Shown here piece by piece: positions 17,548 through 27,479 of a stretch of DNA of 64,000 nt; position 1 is the first letter of the stretch, and every line of letters starts with the position of its first letter. A program made the translations under genes and the position numbers. Origin of the DNA: Chloroflexota bacterium. GTDB lineage: Bacteria > Chloroflexota > Anaerolineae > Anaerolineales > Villigracilaceae. The notes below the pieces were generated by a model. That model was not told the DNA's origin. It was given only the letters and a program-made list of their open reading frames with translations, and ran no database searches. The stretch is taken from assembly GCA_016235445.1 (NCBI GenBank), contig JACRLB010000021.1, positions 21,307-85,306 on the forward strand, written 5' to 3'.

Positions 17548-20478
17548 ATGAGAGACTCTTTGATTGGCACCCGAATCAACCGTTACGAAATCCGCGAATC
17601 GGTTCACAAATCAGATCTGGTCGGCGTCTACAAAGCATACGACGCAAAACTCGAACGATTTGTATTGCTCAAAACCATCCTCCACTCCGACGAGTATTCC
17701 AAAGAAGCAGTTGATTTTTTCCTCGCCGAATCGAAAACCCTCGCGAAATTAACACACCCCAACATCGCCAAAGTGCTGGACTTCGGCTACGAAGAAGGAA
17801 ATCTATACCTCATCAACGAATACGTGACAGGGAATTCCCTCTCCGACTTGATGAATCGCCCCATGCCCTGGCAAAACGCCATCAACATCCTTCTGCCATT
17901 AACCGACGCCTTGATCTACGCCCATTCCCGAGGCATCATCCACCGCGACCTGAAACCCGACAACATCATCATCAACACCGACGACCAGCCCATCCTCAGC
18001 GACTTCAGCCTCATGCGCATCATCGAAGAAGAAGAAACACGGGATATGACCGGAACAAACATCGGCCTGGGATCGCCCGCTTATATATCCCCCGAACAAG
18101 GCAAAGGCCTCACCGCCGACTTCCGATCCGATATTTATTCGCTGGGCGTTATTTTCTTCGAAATGGTCACAGGAAAAAAATTATTCTACGCCACCAACAG
18201 CATGGAAATCGTCATCCAACACATCATGTCCGACCCTCCCAAACCGCGCAGCATCATCCCCACTCTGCCAAAAGCGGTCGAAGACATCATCCTCAACACA
18301 CTTTCAAAAGATCGCGAAAAACGCTACCCAACCATGGAAGAATTTTCCAATGCCCTGAAAACCGTCATCGAAAACACCAACAAGGAAAAAAATCAAACCG
18401 CGCGCCGCCCTCGCATCCTTTGGACCGTTTCGATCACAGGCATCGCGCTGATCCTTCTGGCCGCAGGCTTGATCTTAAGAAACCGCGCAGAGACATCTCC
18501 CTCCGCCTCTGCGACTCGCCAGTCAATCGAAACCTCCATAACGACTCCCCGCCTCCTCCCCTCCCCGACGCCTGATTCAGCTTCCGAACCTTCATCCACG
18601 CTGACAACATCCAACAGCGGGCCATTTGCTGGGTACCAACTGCCCACCCTGCCCCTGCTCCCAGGAACCCACATTCCGGAAAGCAAGCAGGCCATAGACC
18701 CAAACAACATCCTCACGATCCAGGAACTTGCCCGCTGGGGAAAACCAGACATTCGTCAACTCTCGTTAATCAACAACGATCAAGTTCTATTGGCGGCCAC
18801 GAGCGCCGGCATCTACTACTTCGACCCCCAGAACCTATCCGCCCGCGCCTTCTTCGATACTGACGGAGCAGTCACAGTATTCAAAATTTCAAAAGACGGC
18901 GAATGGGTGGCAACCGGCGACGAAAGTGGAACAGTAGCCGTTTGGAACATCCTGGATGGAAAACAGTTGTACCAATACAAACACGGCGCAAAAATCCTAT
19001 CGCTCGATCTCTCGCCCGATAAATCCAAACTCGTCTATAGCGACAGCAATAAAAATATCCACCTCTGGAATTTTCAACAAAATCAGGCGCCTTATTCTTT
19101 TGAAAAAAGGCTGACCGCAAGCGCCAATAAAGTCCTGTTCATAGATGAGGGCGATACGGTTGCGAGCGGCGGCGACAACTTCCAAATCATCCTCTGGGAT
19201 GTTGACAGCGGCAAACTAAAGGAACAATTTGCCGCCGCGCAGAAAATTAACGACATGGCCATATCCTCCAATGGCCGCTACCTCGCCCTCGCCCTCAACG
19301 AGGCACGCATTCAGGTCTGGGACCTATTCACAAAGTCAGCAGTTAACATCACAGACCTGCAAATCATAAAAGCCTTTACCTTCATCACCTTCCTGCCAAA
19401 CGACACCACTCTGCTCACCGGCTCGGCGGATGGATACATTCGCATTTGGAATGCCGCCTCCGGGTTTAAAATCTGGGAAACTGCCTCCGCTTATCAAAGT
19501 GACAACCCAGGCACATTCAACCCGGTAAAAACGGTCGCGATCTCCAGCACCGGCTCGACATTTGTAGCAGGATTTGAAAACGGCTGGGTTGAAACCTGGG
19601 ATTTCACCTCGCAAACCCGAACAACAGCCAAAGATTTACGCTCCGACCCAATTAACCGCCTGACCATCTCTCCGGACGATAAATTGCTTGCTTTTCAAGG
19701 CGGCCAATCATTTGTCGAAGTGCTGGCTCTTGAAGAAATTTCCAATGGCGTTCGGGTGAATGGTACATTACCCAGGGGAAATCCCATCTCACCTGACAGC
19801 CGTATGATCGTTATACAAACAGATACCCTGAAACTTTATTCCCTTTCCGCCCAGCAACTACAGCCGCAATTTACATTACATGATTCTTCAATTAACAGAT
19901 CCATAAATTTCTCGCCAGACAACCTCATGCTCACCGCTTCTGCAAATGGCGCCTTGAGATACTGGTCCATTGCCTCCGGCCTGGAATTGAAATCATCCTC
20001 CCCGCAAAGGGAAGGTAATTGTTTCGTCATTTATCGCCGCGATAACAGCCTTATTGCCGCAGGCGCTGAAAACGGCGCGATCTACACCAATGACAATCTG
20101 CAATATTTTTGCCAAATCACACGAAACCCCCGCGCTATTTCCGAAGACTTCCTTCCTGATGGAAGTATAATAGCCATGTCCCTGCAAAATCAGGGCATAG
20201 AAATTTGGGATAATCGGAAAGGGAGCCAGAAAGTTGAAAAAACACTTCAAACCCCTGGCGATGTCCTTGATGTGGCAATTTCCAGGGATGGCAGGCTCCT
20301 GGCAACAGCCTCGAACGGCGGTGTCATAGAAATCTACAACCTCGAAACCATGGACCTTATAAAAACCATACCTTTGCAAACTGGCCCTGTTCAACAGGTT
20401 CTTTTTTCAAACAACGGCAAATATCTAATTTCAGGGCTATCTGATGGCACCCTGCGATTTTTCGGAATATACCCATAA
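17548..20478 (+). CDS. Receptor-like Ser/Thr kinase with WD40 propellers, DFS variant (array member 4)
   Basis: A 976-aa protein: kinase domain (about 1-275), membrane helix (about 288-310), Ser/Pro/Thr linker and WD40 blades to the C-terminus. HRDLKPDN (132-139) and the ATP Lys (K42 in VLLKTI) are intact. The glycine loop is degenerate (ESVHKSDLVGVY) and DFG is DFS (152-154). The metal-binding Asp is kept, so activity is possible but probably altered. Cysteines near 824 and 854 in the propeller are shared with members 1-3. An ATG with an upstream AAAGGAG ribosome binding site lies 11 bp after member 3. Confidence 0.9.
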   Translation: MRDSLIGTRINRYEIRESVHKSDLVGVYKAYDAKLERFVLLKTILHSDEYSKEAVDFFLAESKTLAKLTHPNIAKVLDFGYEEGNLYLINEYVTGNSLSDLMNRPMPWQNAINILLPLTDALIYAHSRGIIHRDLKPDNIIINTDDQPILSDFSLMRIIEEEETRDMTGTNIGLGSPAYISPEQGKGLTADFRSDIYSLGVIFFEMVTGKKLFYATNSMEIVIQHIMSDPPKPRSIIPTLPKAVEDIILNTLSKDREKRYPTMEEFSNALKTVIENTNKEKNQTARRPRILWTVSITGIALILLAAGLILRNRAETSPSASATRQSIETSITTPRLLPSPTPDSASEPSSTLTTSNSGPFAGYQLPTLPLLPGTHIPESKQAIDPNNILTIQELARWGKPDIRQLSLINNDQVLLAATSAGIYYFDPQNLSARAFFDTDGAVTVFKISKDGEWVATGDESGTVAVWNILDGKQLYQYKHGAKILSLDLSPDKSKLVYSDSNKNIHLWNFQQNQAPYSFEKRLTASANKVLFIDEGDTVASGGDNFQIILWDVDSGKLKEQFAAAQKINDMAISSNGRYLALALNEARIQVWDLFTKSAVNITDLQIIKAFTFITFLPNDTTLLTGSADGYIRIWNAASGFKIWETASAYQSDNPGTFNPVKTVAISSTGSTFVAGFENGWVETWDFTSQTRTTAKDLRSDPINRLTISPDDKLLAFQGGQSFVEVLALEEISNGVRVNGTLPRGNPISPDSRMIVIQTDTLKLYSLSAQQLQPQFTLHDSSINRSINFSPDNLMLTASANGALRYWSIASGLELKSSSPQREGNCFVIYRRDNSLIAAGAENGAIYTNDNLQYFCQITRNPRAISEDFLPDGSIIAMSLQNQGIEIWDNRKGSQKVEKTLQTPGDVLDVAISRDGRLLATASNGGVIEIYNLETMDLIKTIPLQTGPVQQVLFSNNGKYLISGLSDGTLRFFGIYP

Positions 20479-20489
20479 AGGGAAAAACC

Positions 20490-22568
20490 ATGAATGACCT
20501 AACCGGCACCATTATTGAACGCTATAAAATCGTCAGGGAATTGGGCCGCGGGGGCATGGCAGTGGTGTATCACGCCACAGACACCATGCTCGACCGCAAT
20601 GTCGCCATCAAAATGATTCTTTCCGATAATACAAATAGGGAAAAATCGGAAAAATTGTTGAAGCGCTTTAACCGCGAAGCCAAAACCCTCGCAAGCCTAT
20701 CCCACCCCAACATTGTTAAAGTCCTGGATTACGGCGAATATGAGCGCGCGCCATACCTCGTCATGGAATTTATCGCAGGCGGCGCGTTGAAAGCCAAAAT
20801 GACGCGGCCCATTCCCTACGCCGAGGCCGCCGCCCTGCTCCTGCCGGTAGCGCGCGCCCTTCAACATGCCCATCTGCAAAAAATCGTCCACCGTGATGTT
20901 AAGCCCGAGAATATCCTCATCAATGACTCCGATCAACCAATGCTCTCAGACTTCGGAATTCTAAAACTGGTGGACATGGAAGAGAGTCATGGCCTCACCG
21001 GCACAGGCAAGGTGATCGGCACGCCTGCTTATATGTCGCCGGAACAAATCCGTGGACGGGAAGTTGACGGCCGCGCCGATATATACTCGCTGGGCATCGT
21101 ATTCTTCGAAATGGTGGCGGGTCGAAAACCCTATAATGCCAATACCCCCATCGAGTTATCCATGCAACATTTGCACGACCCCATTCCGAAGGCCAAACAA
21201 TTTGTGCGCGACCTGCCAGCCGAAGTAGATCAGATTATTGCAAAAGCCATTGCCAAAAACCCCGAAGACCGCTACCCCACCATGGCCATCTTTGCGCAAG
21301 CGCTCGAAAAACTGAGCGGCACCACCGCGCGAACCACTACCGCCGAACGACGCGCCATGAAAGCGGCGGAAGAAAAACAGCAGGCTGAAAAACAAAAAGA
21401 AACAGAAAAGGCGGCAAATAAACAAGGTGGATCTTTCAAGCCGAGGTATGTGTATCTCGTTGGCGGCGCAATTGCGGCGTTTGTAATCGGCATCATCATT
21501 TTCAGACAAATCAGCCCTTCCCTGACCCCGCCGTCCGAACCAACAAGTACATCTGCCTCCACACTTTTGAACTCAACGCCTGCACAGTCCGCGTCAACGA
21601 ACTCAACAAGCCAGGCTCAAATTAATGAGACAAATACTCCAAACTTTACGCCTCCCACGTCCACGCCGAATTCAATCTCTGAGCGGACCTTGCAATCACA
21701 AAATATTTCAAAAGTCGTCGAAATAGGACGGATGGACAAAATTTCCGTTATCCGAATGGATTGGATCGAGAATGGAAATTGGCTTATCAACGCCGGCTCA
21801 GACACGGTTTTATTCATTGATTCGAAAACGGAGGCAGTTACAAAAGTCGGCCTGGATGGAGGGATTCCTATTTCCTTATCGGTCACCAACGACCGTGTGT
21901 ACGTTCTGTTGAATGACGGCATCAAGGTCATTGATATTGAAACCTTCAAGGTTATCAAAACTATTTCACCCATTAGCGGTGGAGCAATTAGCATAGCCGC
22001 CTCACCGGACGGAAACTATCTGGCGCTGGGAATTTCCGATAACAAGACTCAACTGCTCAACGCTGAGAATGGAAGTGTTGTCCGAAACCTGAAAAGCAAC
22101 TATGGCGGCTGGGCTGTAGGGTTTTCCCCCGACTCTCAAAACATCATAAGCGGAACCTCACAAGGCATCTTGAAATGGGAAACGACCACCGGCCTATGGC
22201 TCCCCACCTTTGGCGGACAGGAAAAAACCGTCAAAAGCCTGGCATTTTCACATGATGGCAAAATCGTCGCGGGCGGCGGCGATGGGTTTATATTCTTTTG
22301 GAACATGGAAACCGGAGAACTAATGAACCAGGTGGATGACGGCGACTTTGGCGTCATACACAGCCTCGATTTCTCCCCCGACGATGCCCTCGTGGTATCT
22401 GGTTCGGATGATGGCATGGTTCGCATCTGGGATGTATTTTCCGCCTCGATGCTAAGAGAACTCACCGGTCACACCAGCAAGGTCTTCGGAGTCTGCTTCT
22501 CGCCGGACGGTCAAAACCTTGCCTCAGGGGCAAACGAAGGAAGCATTCTTATCTGGGGCCTGCCGTAG
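20490..22568 (+). CDS. Receptor-like Ser/Thr protein kinase with single WD40 propeller (array member 5, apparently active)
   Basis: A 692-aa protein, shorter than its neighbours, with room for only one propeller. The kinase is complete: LGRGGMAVVY (18-27), Lys41 in VAIKMI, HRDVKPEN (134-141), DFG (154-156) and PAYMSPEQIRG. A Lys/Glu/Gln-rich juxtamembrane segment (about 285-312) precedes the membrane helix (about 318-338). After a Ser/Thr/Pro linker, WD40 blades run to the end (VRIWDVFSASMLRELTGHTS). The paired propeller cysteines of members 1-4 are absent. It resembles typical PknB-type kinases and may be the most active partner of the array. Confidence 0.92.
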   Translation: MNDLTGTIIERYKIVRELGRGGMAVVYHATDTMLDRNVAIKMILSDNTNREKSEKLLKRFNREAKTLASLSHPNIVKVLDYGEYERAPYLVMEFIAGGALKAKMTRPIPYAEAAALLLPVARALQHAHLQKIVHRDVKPENILINDSDQPMLSDFGILKLVDMEESHGLTGTGKVIGTPAYMSPEQIRGREVDGRADIYSLGIVFFEMVAGRKPYNANTPIELSMQHLHDPIPKAKQFVRDLPAEVDQIIAKAIAKNPEDRYPTMAIFAQALEKLSGTTARTTTAERRAMKAAEEKQQAEKQKETEKAANKQGGSFKPRYVYLVGGAIAAFVIGIIIFRQISPSLTPPSEPTSTSASTLLNSTPAQSASTNSTSQAQINETNTPNFTPPTSTPNSISERTLQSQNISKVVEIGRMDKISVIRMDWIENGNWLINAGSDTVLFIDSKTEAVTKVGLDGGIPISLSVTNDRVYVLLNDGIKVIDIETFKVIKTISPISGGAISIAASPDGNYLALGISDNKTQLLNAENGSVVRNLKSNYGGWAVGFSPDSQNIISGTSQGILKWETTTGLWLPTFGGQEKTVKSLAFSHDGKIVAGGGDGFIFFWNMETGELMNQVDDGDFGVIHSLDFSPDDALVVSGSDDGMVRIWDVFSASMLRELTGHTSKVFGVCFSPDGQNLASGANEGSILIWGLP

Positions 22569-22596
22569 TAAACCAACGGCGTCTTCAGGAGCGCGC

Positions 22597-24552
22597 ATGA
22601 AATTCAATCGCTTAACAGCCTCTCTTAAAATTGCGATCTTGTTTGCTTTGATGATCATCACCCAGGCAAACGGCCTGGCGCAATCTGCTACCGAGCTTGT
22701 GGCACACTACGTGGAGGTTACGCCGGTTGGGGATGGAATCACATACAAAATCAACCTGTATTTCTCCACTGTGGACCCTTCCGGCGCTCCCATGAAAGAC
22801 ATCCTTGCCGAGTCTTTAAACCTCCTGGAAGATTCTCAAAGGGTTGAAATCAAAGATATTGGCCCGGCGAGCGAGATACCCACTAACCTGGTTTTGGTAA
22901 TAGATACCAGCGGAACCATGTTCGGGGCAAGAATTACAGACGCGCAGGCCGCCGGCGTCAATCTTGTAACGGCGCTCATGAAACCAGGCTCTCAGGTTGC
23001 GGTGATCACTTTCGATAATGAAATCAGGACTCAGATTAACTTCACCAGCGATCAAAAAACCATCACTGACGGAATCCAACGGATCAGTGCAACACGCGGG
23101 GCGGGGGCCTGTCTCTATGATGCGATCCATGCGGCCGTTCAAGCCGTTTCCACGCTTCCTGTCGGCAACCGGGCCGTGATCCTGCTTACGGACAGCAGGG
23201 ACGAGACCCCAAGCCTTGCCATTTGCAGTTCGCAAAACATCAACAACGTAATCAAACTCGCATCGGAGGGTAATACGCGAACTCCCATCCACACCATTGG
23301 GTTGGGAACCGATATTGACAACGAACTTCTTAGAAATATCGCAGATCAGACCGGCGGATATTATCTCTTCTCGCCTGATTCACCGCAATTGACGAACACA
23401 ATACAAAAATTAATCGATCGGTTGAATGCGCAATATATCCTTACCTATTTATCCACAGCCTCTCCAGGGGCACATACCCTTACGCTCAGCGTCAACCAAA
23501 CCGGCCCAGTGATAAAAGCCACCCGAAATTTTTCGCTCTCTCCCCTGCCTGCACATATTACCTTCACAACTCCGCTGGAAGGCGAATTGGTTGGCGATCT
23601 CTTGAAGATTGCGGTCTCTCTTTCCACGCAGGGCCAAACCACAATTGCGCGGGTTGCATTTGTGATGAACGGTGTCGAAGCGGGGTCGGACGACACGAAA
23701 CCTTATGAACTCGAATTGGATGCCAGCCCGTACCCCACAGGCGCTCTGACAGTTTCTGCTGTGGCTTACGATGCAACTAACCTGGAAGTAGCTCGCGCCA
23801 ACTTGAACCTCGTCCATGCCCAATCGGCCGAAGCGCCCACCTCGCCTGCGGAGGTTGCAACTGCGCCAGGTACGGCAACCTCAGCCAATTCCGAAGGCAA
23901 CAACTTGATGGTTATTACAGCGGTTGTTTTGAGCGGGATCAGTATCTTTGCGATTGTATTTCTCCTATTCTTGCTGTTGCGCCAGCAACAAAAAGACAAG
24001 GGTTGGAACCTGGAAAATATGGTGGATGACGAAAGAACCATACCGGCCATGCAGAGGAGGGCTATTATCAGCCAGGCGGATGATCATAGAAAAGCGACCA
24101 GCCCGGAGTTTGAGTCTGATGCGTTGGGTGTACTGACAATCGAGGCAAGCGATGATTCGTCCCTCATCGATCATCGTTTTGAAATCACAAAGTCATTGGT
24201 CACGCTGGGCCGCAGCGCCGATAATGATGTTAATTTTCCAGGCGATAAACCCGTCTCCCGTCATCATGCTGAAATCTATCAGATCAGCGGGAAGCTTTAC
24301 CTGAGGGAGGTGGAAACCGCCGGGGCATCGGGTGCAATGCCTCCCAAATATGGAACCTTTGTCAACCAGAAAGCTCTGGAGGCCGACCCCGTTCTATTGA
24401 AAACCGGCGATGAAATTCAGCTTGGGAAACGAGTGCGTTTGAGATTTGAATCCTTCGTGCGCGAGATTAATGCCGACTCGCCGACCAGCGACGATTTCGA
24501 CAACGATATGACGATGGCGGACGATATTGATAAAACGGCGCTTCAGGATTAA
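22597..24552 (+). CDS. Secreted VWA domain - transmembrane - cytoplasmic FHA domain protein
   Basis: A 651-aa protein. A signal peptide (about 1-29) precedes a VWA domain (about 85-280) whose MIDAS reads LVIDTSGTMFG, with LLTDSRDE later. An Ig-like extracytoplasmic segment, one membrane helix (about 437-458) and a C-terminal FHA domain (about 515-625: VTLGRSADNDVNF, then VSRHHAEI) follow. The topology places VWA outside and the phosphothreonine-binding FHA inside. Two acidic Thr sites flank the FHA domain (DDERTIP and DDIDKTALQD), resembling kinase-target or FHA-ligand motifs. The start is ATG 22597, after AGGAG. It probably couples an external ligand to the adjacent kinases and phosphatase. 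Confidence 0.9.
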   Translation: MKFNRLTASLKIAILFALMIITQANGLAQSATELVAHYVEVTPVGDGITYKINLYFSTVDPSGAPMKDILAESLNLLEDSQRVEIKDIGPASEIPTNLVLVIDTSGTMFGARITDAQAAGVNLVTALMKPGSQVAVITFDNEIRTQINFTSDQKTITDGIQRISATRGAGACLYDAIHAAVQAVSTLPVGNRAVILLTDSRDETPSLAICSSQNINNVIKLASEGNTRTPIHTIGLGTDIDNELLRNIADQTGGYYLFSPDSPQLTNTIQKLIDRLNAQYILTYLSTASPGAHTLTLSVNQTGPVIKATRNFSLSPLPAHITFTTPLEGELVGDLLKIAVSLSTQGQTTIARVAFVMNGVEAGSDDTKPYELELDASPYPTGALTVSAVAYDATNLEVARANLNLVHAQSAEAPTSPAEVATAPGTATSANSEGNNLMVITAVVLSGISIFAIVFLLFLLLRQQQKDKGWNLENMVDDERTIPAMQRRAIISQADDHRKATSPEFESDALGVLTIEASDDSSLIDHRFEITKSLVTLGRSADNDVNFPGDKPVSRHHAEIYQISGKLYLREVETAGASGAMPPKYGTFVNQKALEADPVLLKTGDEIQLGKRVRLRFESFVREINADSPTSDDFDNDMTMADDIDKTALQD

Positions 24553-24585
24553 GGTTAGGCATATCGCCAAGGCGCAAGAGGAAGC

Positions 24586-25401
24586 ATGAATTTCCACCCC
24601 GAAAGCGTTCGATTTGAATTCGGCGCCGCGACCGACTCAGGGCGTAAGCGCGGAACTGAACCAAATCAGGATACGGTGGAAGTGGTTCTGCCAAAAACAA
24701 CACGAGACTGGCATCCGCCGCTGTTGCTGGTAGCGGATGGATTGGGAAAGTATTCCGGCGGGGCGTTTGCCAGTGAGTTGGTTATCCAAACCTTTAAACA
24801 GGAGTTTCAACTCGCCCAGCATCCGTCAGATTACCCAACTCTGATGGAAAATTGCCTACAGGCCGCGCATCAGGCAATACGCTTAAACAGTGCGAAGAAC
24901 CCTGAACTCGCGTACATGGGAAGTACTCTGGTGGCGATAACGTTGGAGGCAAAACAGCTTCATTTGCTAAATGTTGGCGATAGCCGCGCCTATCTTGTTC
25001 GTGATAAAAACATCCTGCAAATCAGTGAGGATCAGAGTTGGGTGGCATCGCAAGTGCGGGCTGGCGTGCTGACTCAAGACGAGGCCCGGCTACACCCAGG
25101 CCGCAATCGCCTGACGATGGCGATAACCGCAAAAAGGACCGAGGTCGTACCATACATATCCACATTAAGCCTCGGCCCGGGAGATATCGTTCTGCTTTGT
25201 TCCGATGGGTTGTGGGGTGTGGTTCCTGAAACCCTTATCCGTGCGGCGGCCATGGAATTGCCGCCTCCAGTCGCTGTGGAAAAATTGATTGCGCTGGCAA
25301 ATGGCGTCGGAAGCCCTGATAATATTTCTGTTGTTATCGCGCGTCAGCTTGATTTCCCACGCAGGGCCATGAATGTTGACCCGCAAGATACCGCCGCATA
25401 A
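24586..25401 (+). CDS. PP2C-type Ser/Thr protein phosphatase
   Basis: A 271-aa metal-dependent phosphatase expected to reverse the phosphorylations made by the linked kinases. Motifs run in order: TDSGRKRGTEPNQD (metal Asp), LLLVADGLGKYSGG (the DGxG metal site), GSTLVAITLE, LLNVGDSRAYLVRD, LLCSDGLWGVV and SPDNISVVIAR. There is no membrane segment, so it should be cytoplasmic. An AAGAGGAAGC ribosome binding site precedes the ATG at 24586. It lies between the VWA-FHA gene and the soluble kinase. Confidence 0.94.
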   Translation: MNFHPESVRFEFGAATDSGRKRGTEPNQDTVEVVLPKTTRDWHPPLLLVADGLGKYSGGAFASELVIQTFKQEFQLAQHPSDYPTLMENCLQAAHQAIRLNSAKNPELAYMGSTLVAITLEAKQLHLLNVGDSRAYLVRDKNILQISEDQSWVASQVRAGVLTQDEARLHPGRNRLTMAITAKRTEVVPYISTLSLGPGDIVLLCSDGLWGVVPETLIRAAAMELPPPVAVEKLIALANGVGSPDNISVVIARQLDFPRRAMNVDPQDTAA

Positions 25402-25457
25402 TCCAATTGGCTCTGCCTGTATTTTCGGGTATCTATTATTATTTTTGGAGGATTTTC

Positions 25458-26642
25458 ATGTCATTTACCATCGGCGCAAAAGTGGGACCTTACCTTATCC
25501 AGGAAGAGTTGGGGCAGGGCGGCATGGCAACAGTTTACAAAGCATATCACCCCGCGCTGGAGCGCCATGTTGCCATTAAAGCCATGGACACCGCCCTGAG
25601 CAAGGAACAGGGTTTTATCGAACGATTTAGAAGAGAGGCCCGCGTCATTGCCAGGCTGGATAACCCCCATATCGTACCGGTGTACGACTTTGACGAACAT
25701 GAGGGGCAACCATATATTGTCCTAAAATTAATTGATGGGCAAACCTTGAAAGATCGAACGAGAAGTTCGCCCTACTCCAGGCCGGAAATCCTGAAAATCA
25801 TTACTGCGGTGGGGGACGGTCTTCAGTATGCACATGACCGCGGCGTTTTGCATCGAGATATTAAACCATCCAATGTGTTGATATCGAGTGATGGAAAGAT
25901 TTACCTGACCGACTTTGGTCTGGCGAGAATTGTGGAAAGCGCCTCCAGCCTGACCGGGGATATGATTGTAGGCACGCCGCATTACATTTCCCCGGAACAG
26001 GCTGTCAACACCGAGGACCTCGATGCGGGCACTGATATATACTCCTTTGGCGTCATGATCTATGAACTGGTGGTGGGGCGTTTACCGTTCGATGCCAACA
26101 CCGCCTTCTCTCTCATCGAAGAACATATTTTTAAGATCCCTCCATCACCCACTTCCATAAAAACGGACCTATCCTGGGAAATCGAAAGCGTTATTCTCAA
26201 GGCCCTGGAAAAAAACCGCGCTGACCGCTACGAAAAGGTGTCGGATCTGGTAACCGCCTTCAAAAAGGCCTGGCTTCCCAACGCCACCCCAAAAGATGTT
26301 TCATCCACAACGTTGGAATCCTCCAACGTTGCAACCTTGCTCGCCGACAACGGGAAGGTCTTTCCATTGTCGGAAGGAGAAATTGTGCTTGGCAGAAATA
26401 GCGCCACAAAGAACGTGAAAAATGACATTGATTTGAGCGACCTGGATATTAAGAAAATCGTTTCTCGTCGTCATGCAACCGTCAAGCATGAAAACAACGA
26501 TTTTATCCTGTATGACCTTGAAAGCCGAAACGGGACTTTTATCAACGGAGAACGATTATCCTCGAAGCAACCCCATACCTTGGCTTCCGGCGATGTGATC
26601 GAGTTTGGCTCCGGCGGAGTTAAATTCACGTTTGTGAGATAA
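25458..26642 (+). CDS. Cytoplasmic Ser/Thr protein kinase with C-terminal FHA domain
   Basis: A 394-aa Hanks-type kinase from the ATG at 25458, preceded by a strong TTTGGAGGA ribosome binding site; the in-frame ATG at 25407 is not supported. Catalytic elements are complete: LGQGGMATVY (18-27), Lys41 in VAIKAM, HRDIKPSN (132-139), DFG (152-154) and GTPHYISPEQ. An FHA domain occupies about 305-394 (LGRNSATKNVKNDIDLSD, VSRRHATV, YDLESRNGTFING). No membrane helix is seen. The kinase-FHA fusion suggests it reads pThr on a partner, perhaps an autophosphorylated array kinase, and relays the signal. Last gene of the locus. Confidence 0.93.
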   Translation: MSFTIGAKVGPYLIQEELGQGGMATVYKAYHPALERHVAIKAMDTALSKEQGFIERFRREARVIARLDNPHIVPVYDFDEHEGQPYIVLKLIDGQTLKDRTRSSPYSRPEILKIITAVGDGLQYAHDRGVLHRDIKPSNVLISSDGKIYLTDFGLARIVESASSLTGDMIVGTPHYISPEQAVNTEDLDAGTDIYSFGVMIYELVVGRLPFDANTAFSLIEEHIFKIPPSPTSIKTDLSWEIESVILKALEKNRADRYEKVSDLVTAFKKAWLPNATPKDVSSTTLESSNVATLLADNGKVFPLSEGEIVLGRNSATKNVKNDIDLSDLDIKKIVSRRHATVKHENNDFILYDLESRNGTFINGERLSSKQPHTLASGDVIEFGSGGVKFTFVR

Positions 26643-26681
26643 GCCTGCCAGAACCAATGGACGCGTATTTAATCCCATCCC

Positions 26682-27479
26682 ATGACTAATTACTTAATCA
26701 ACGAAATTTCCCCTTATCTCCTTCAACACGCCCACAACCCCGTGAATTGGTTCCCCTGGGGCGAGGAAGCGCTTGCCAAAGCAAAAGCCGAAGACAAGCC
26801 CATCTTTCTCAGCATAGGCTACGCGGCCTGTCATTGGTGCCATGTCATGGCGCACGAATCCTTTGAGGATGAAGAAACCGCGAAGTTCATGAACGACCAC
26901 TTCGTCAACATCAAAGTGGATCGCGAAGAACGTCCCGACATCGACGGGATTTACATGCAAGCGGTCATCGCCATGACAGGCTCAGGCGGCTGGCCCATGT
27001 CCGTTTTTCTCACGCCAAAGTTGAAACCATTTTACGCAGGCACATACTTTCCGCCTGTGCGCCGCTTCAACATGCCAGCCTTCAAGGATATACTGAACGG
27101 CCTCGCCAATGCCTGGAAAAACGACAGAAGTGAAGTCGAAAAAACGGGCATACAAGTCGGCGATCATTTGCAGACGCAAGTCAAAAATCAAAGCAAAGAT
27201 TTTCTTGCGCCTGAACATCTCGATGCGATAGCAAAAGCCATGCAGGAATCCTACGATTGGAACTATGGCGGCTGGGGTGATGCGCCTAAATTTCCGCAGG
27301 CAATGGCGCTTGAATTTTTACTTCATCATTCCATTGCAGGCAAAAACGATGAGTACCTCAAACTCATCGATCATTGCCTGCAAACCATGTCCCGCGGCGG
27401 CATGTACGATGTGGTCGGCGGCGGCTTCGCGCGTTACAGCACCGACCATCTTTGGCGCGTGCCGCATTACGAGAACTAG
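26682..27479 (+). pseudogene. YyaL/SPATA20-type thioredoxin-domain protein, truncated by element insertion
   Basis: Only the first 265 residues remain, against about 650-700 for the family. The N-terminus is typical: [19 protein letters not shown], then [18 protein letters not shown] (thioredoxin-like CxxC), [10 protein letters not shown] and [11 protein letters not shown], and the frame ends ...[14 protein letters not shown]. Intact relatives continue HYEKMLYDN, so the frame stops exactly where the mobile element begins. The missing 3' part should lie past the right edge of the element. The function of the intact family is unclear; a thioredoxin-like fold is joined to an alpha/alpha glycosidase-like toroid. 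Confidence 0.9.

Noticed and set aside
8531..26642. Kinase locus as part of a type VI secretion system (PpkA/PppA/FHA set)
   Set aside because: PP2C, kinase and FHA are shared with T6SS regulation, but no Tss core gene is nearby and the WD40 receptors do not fit.
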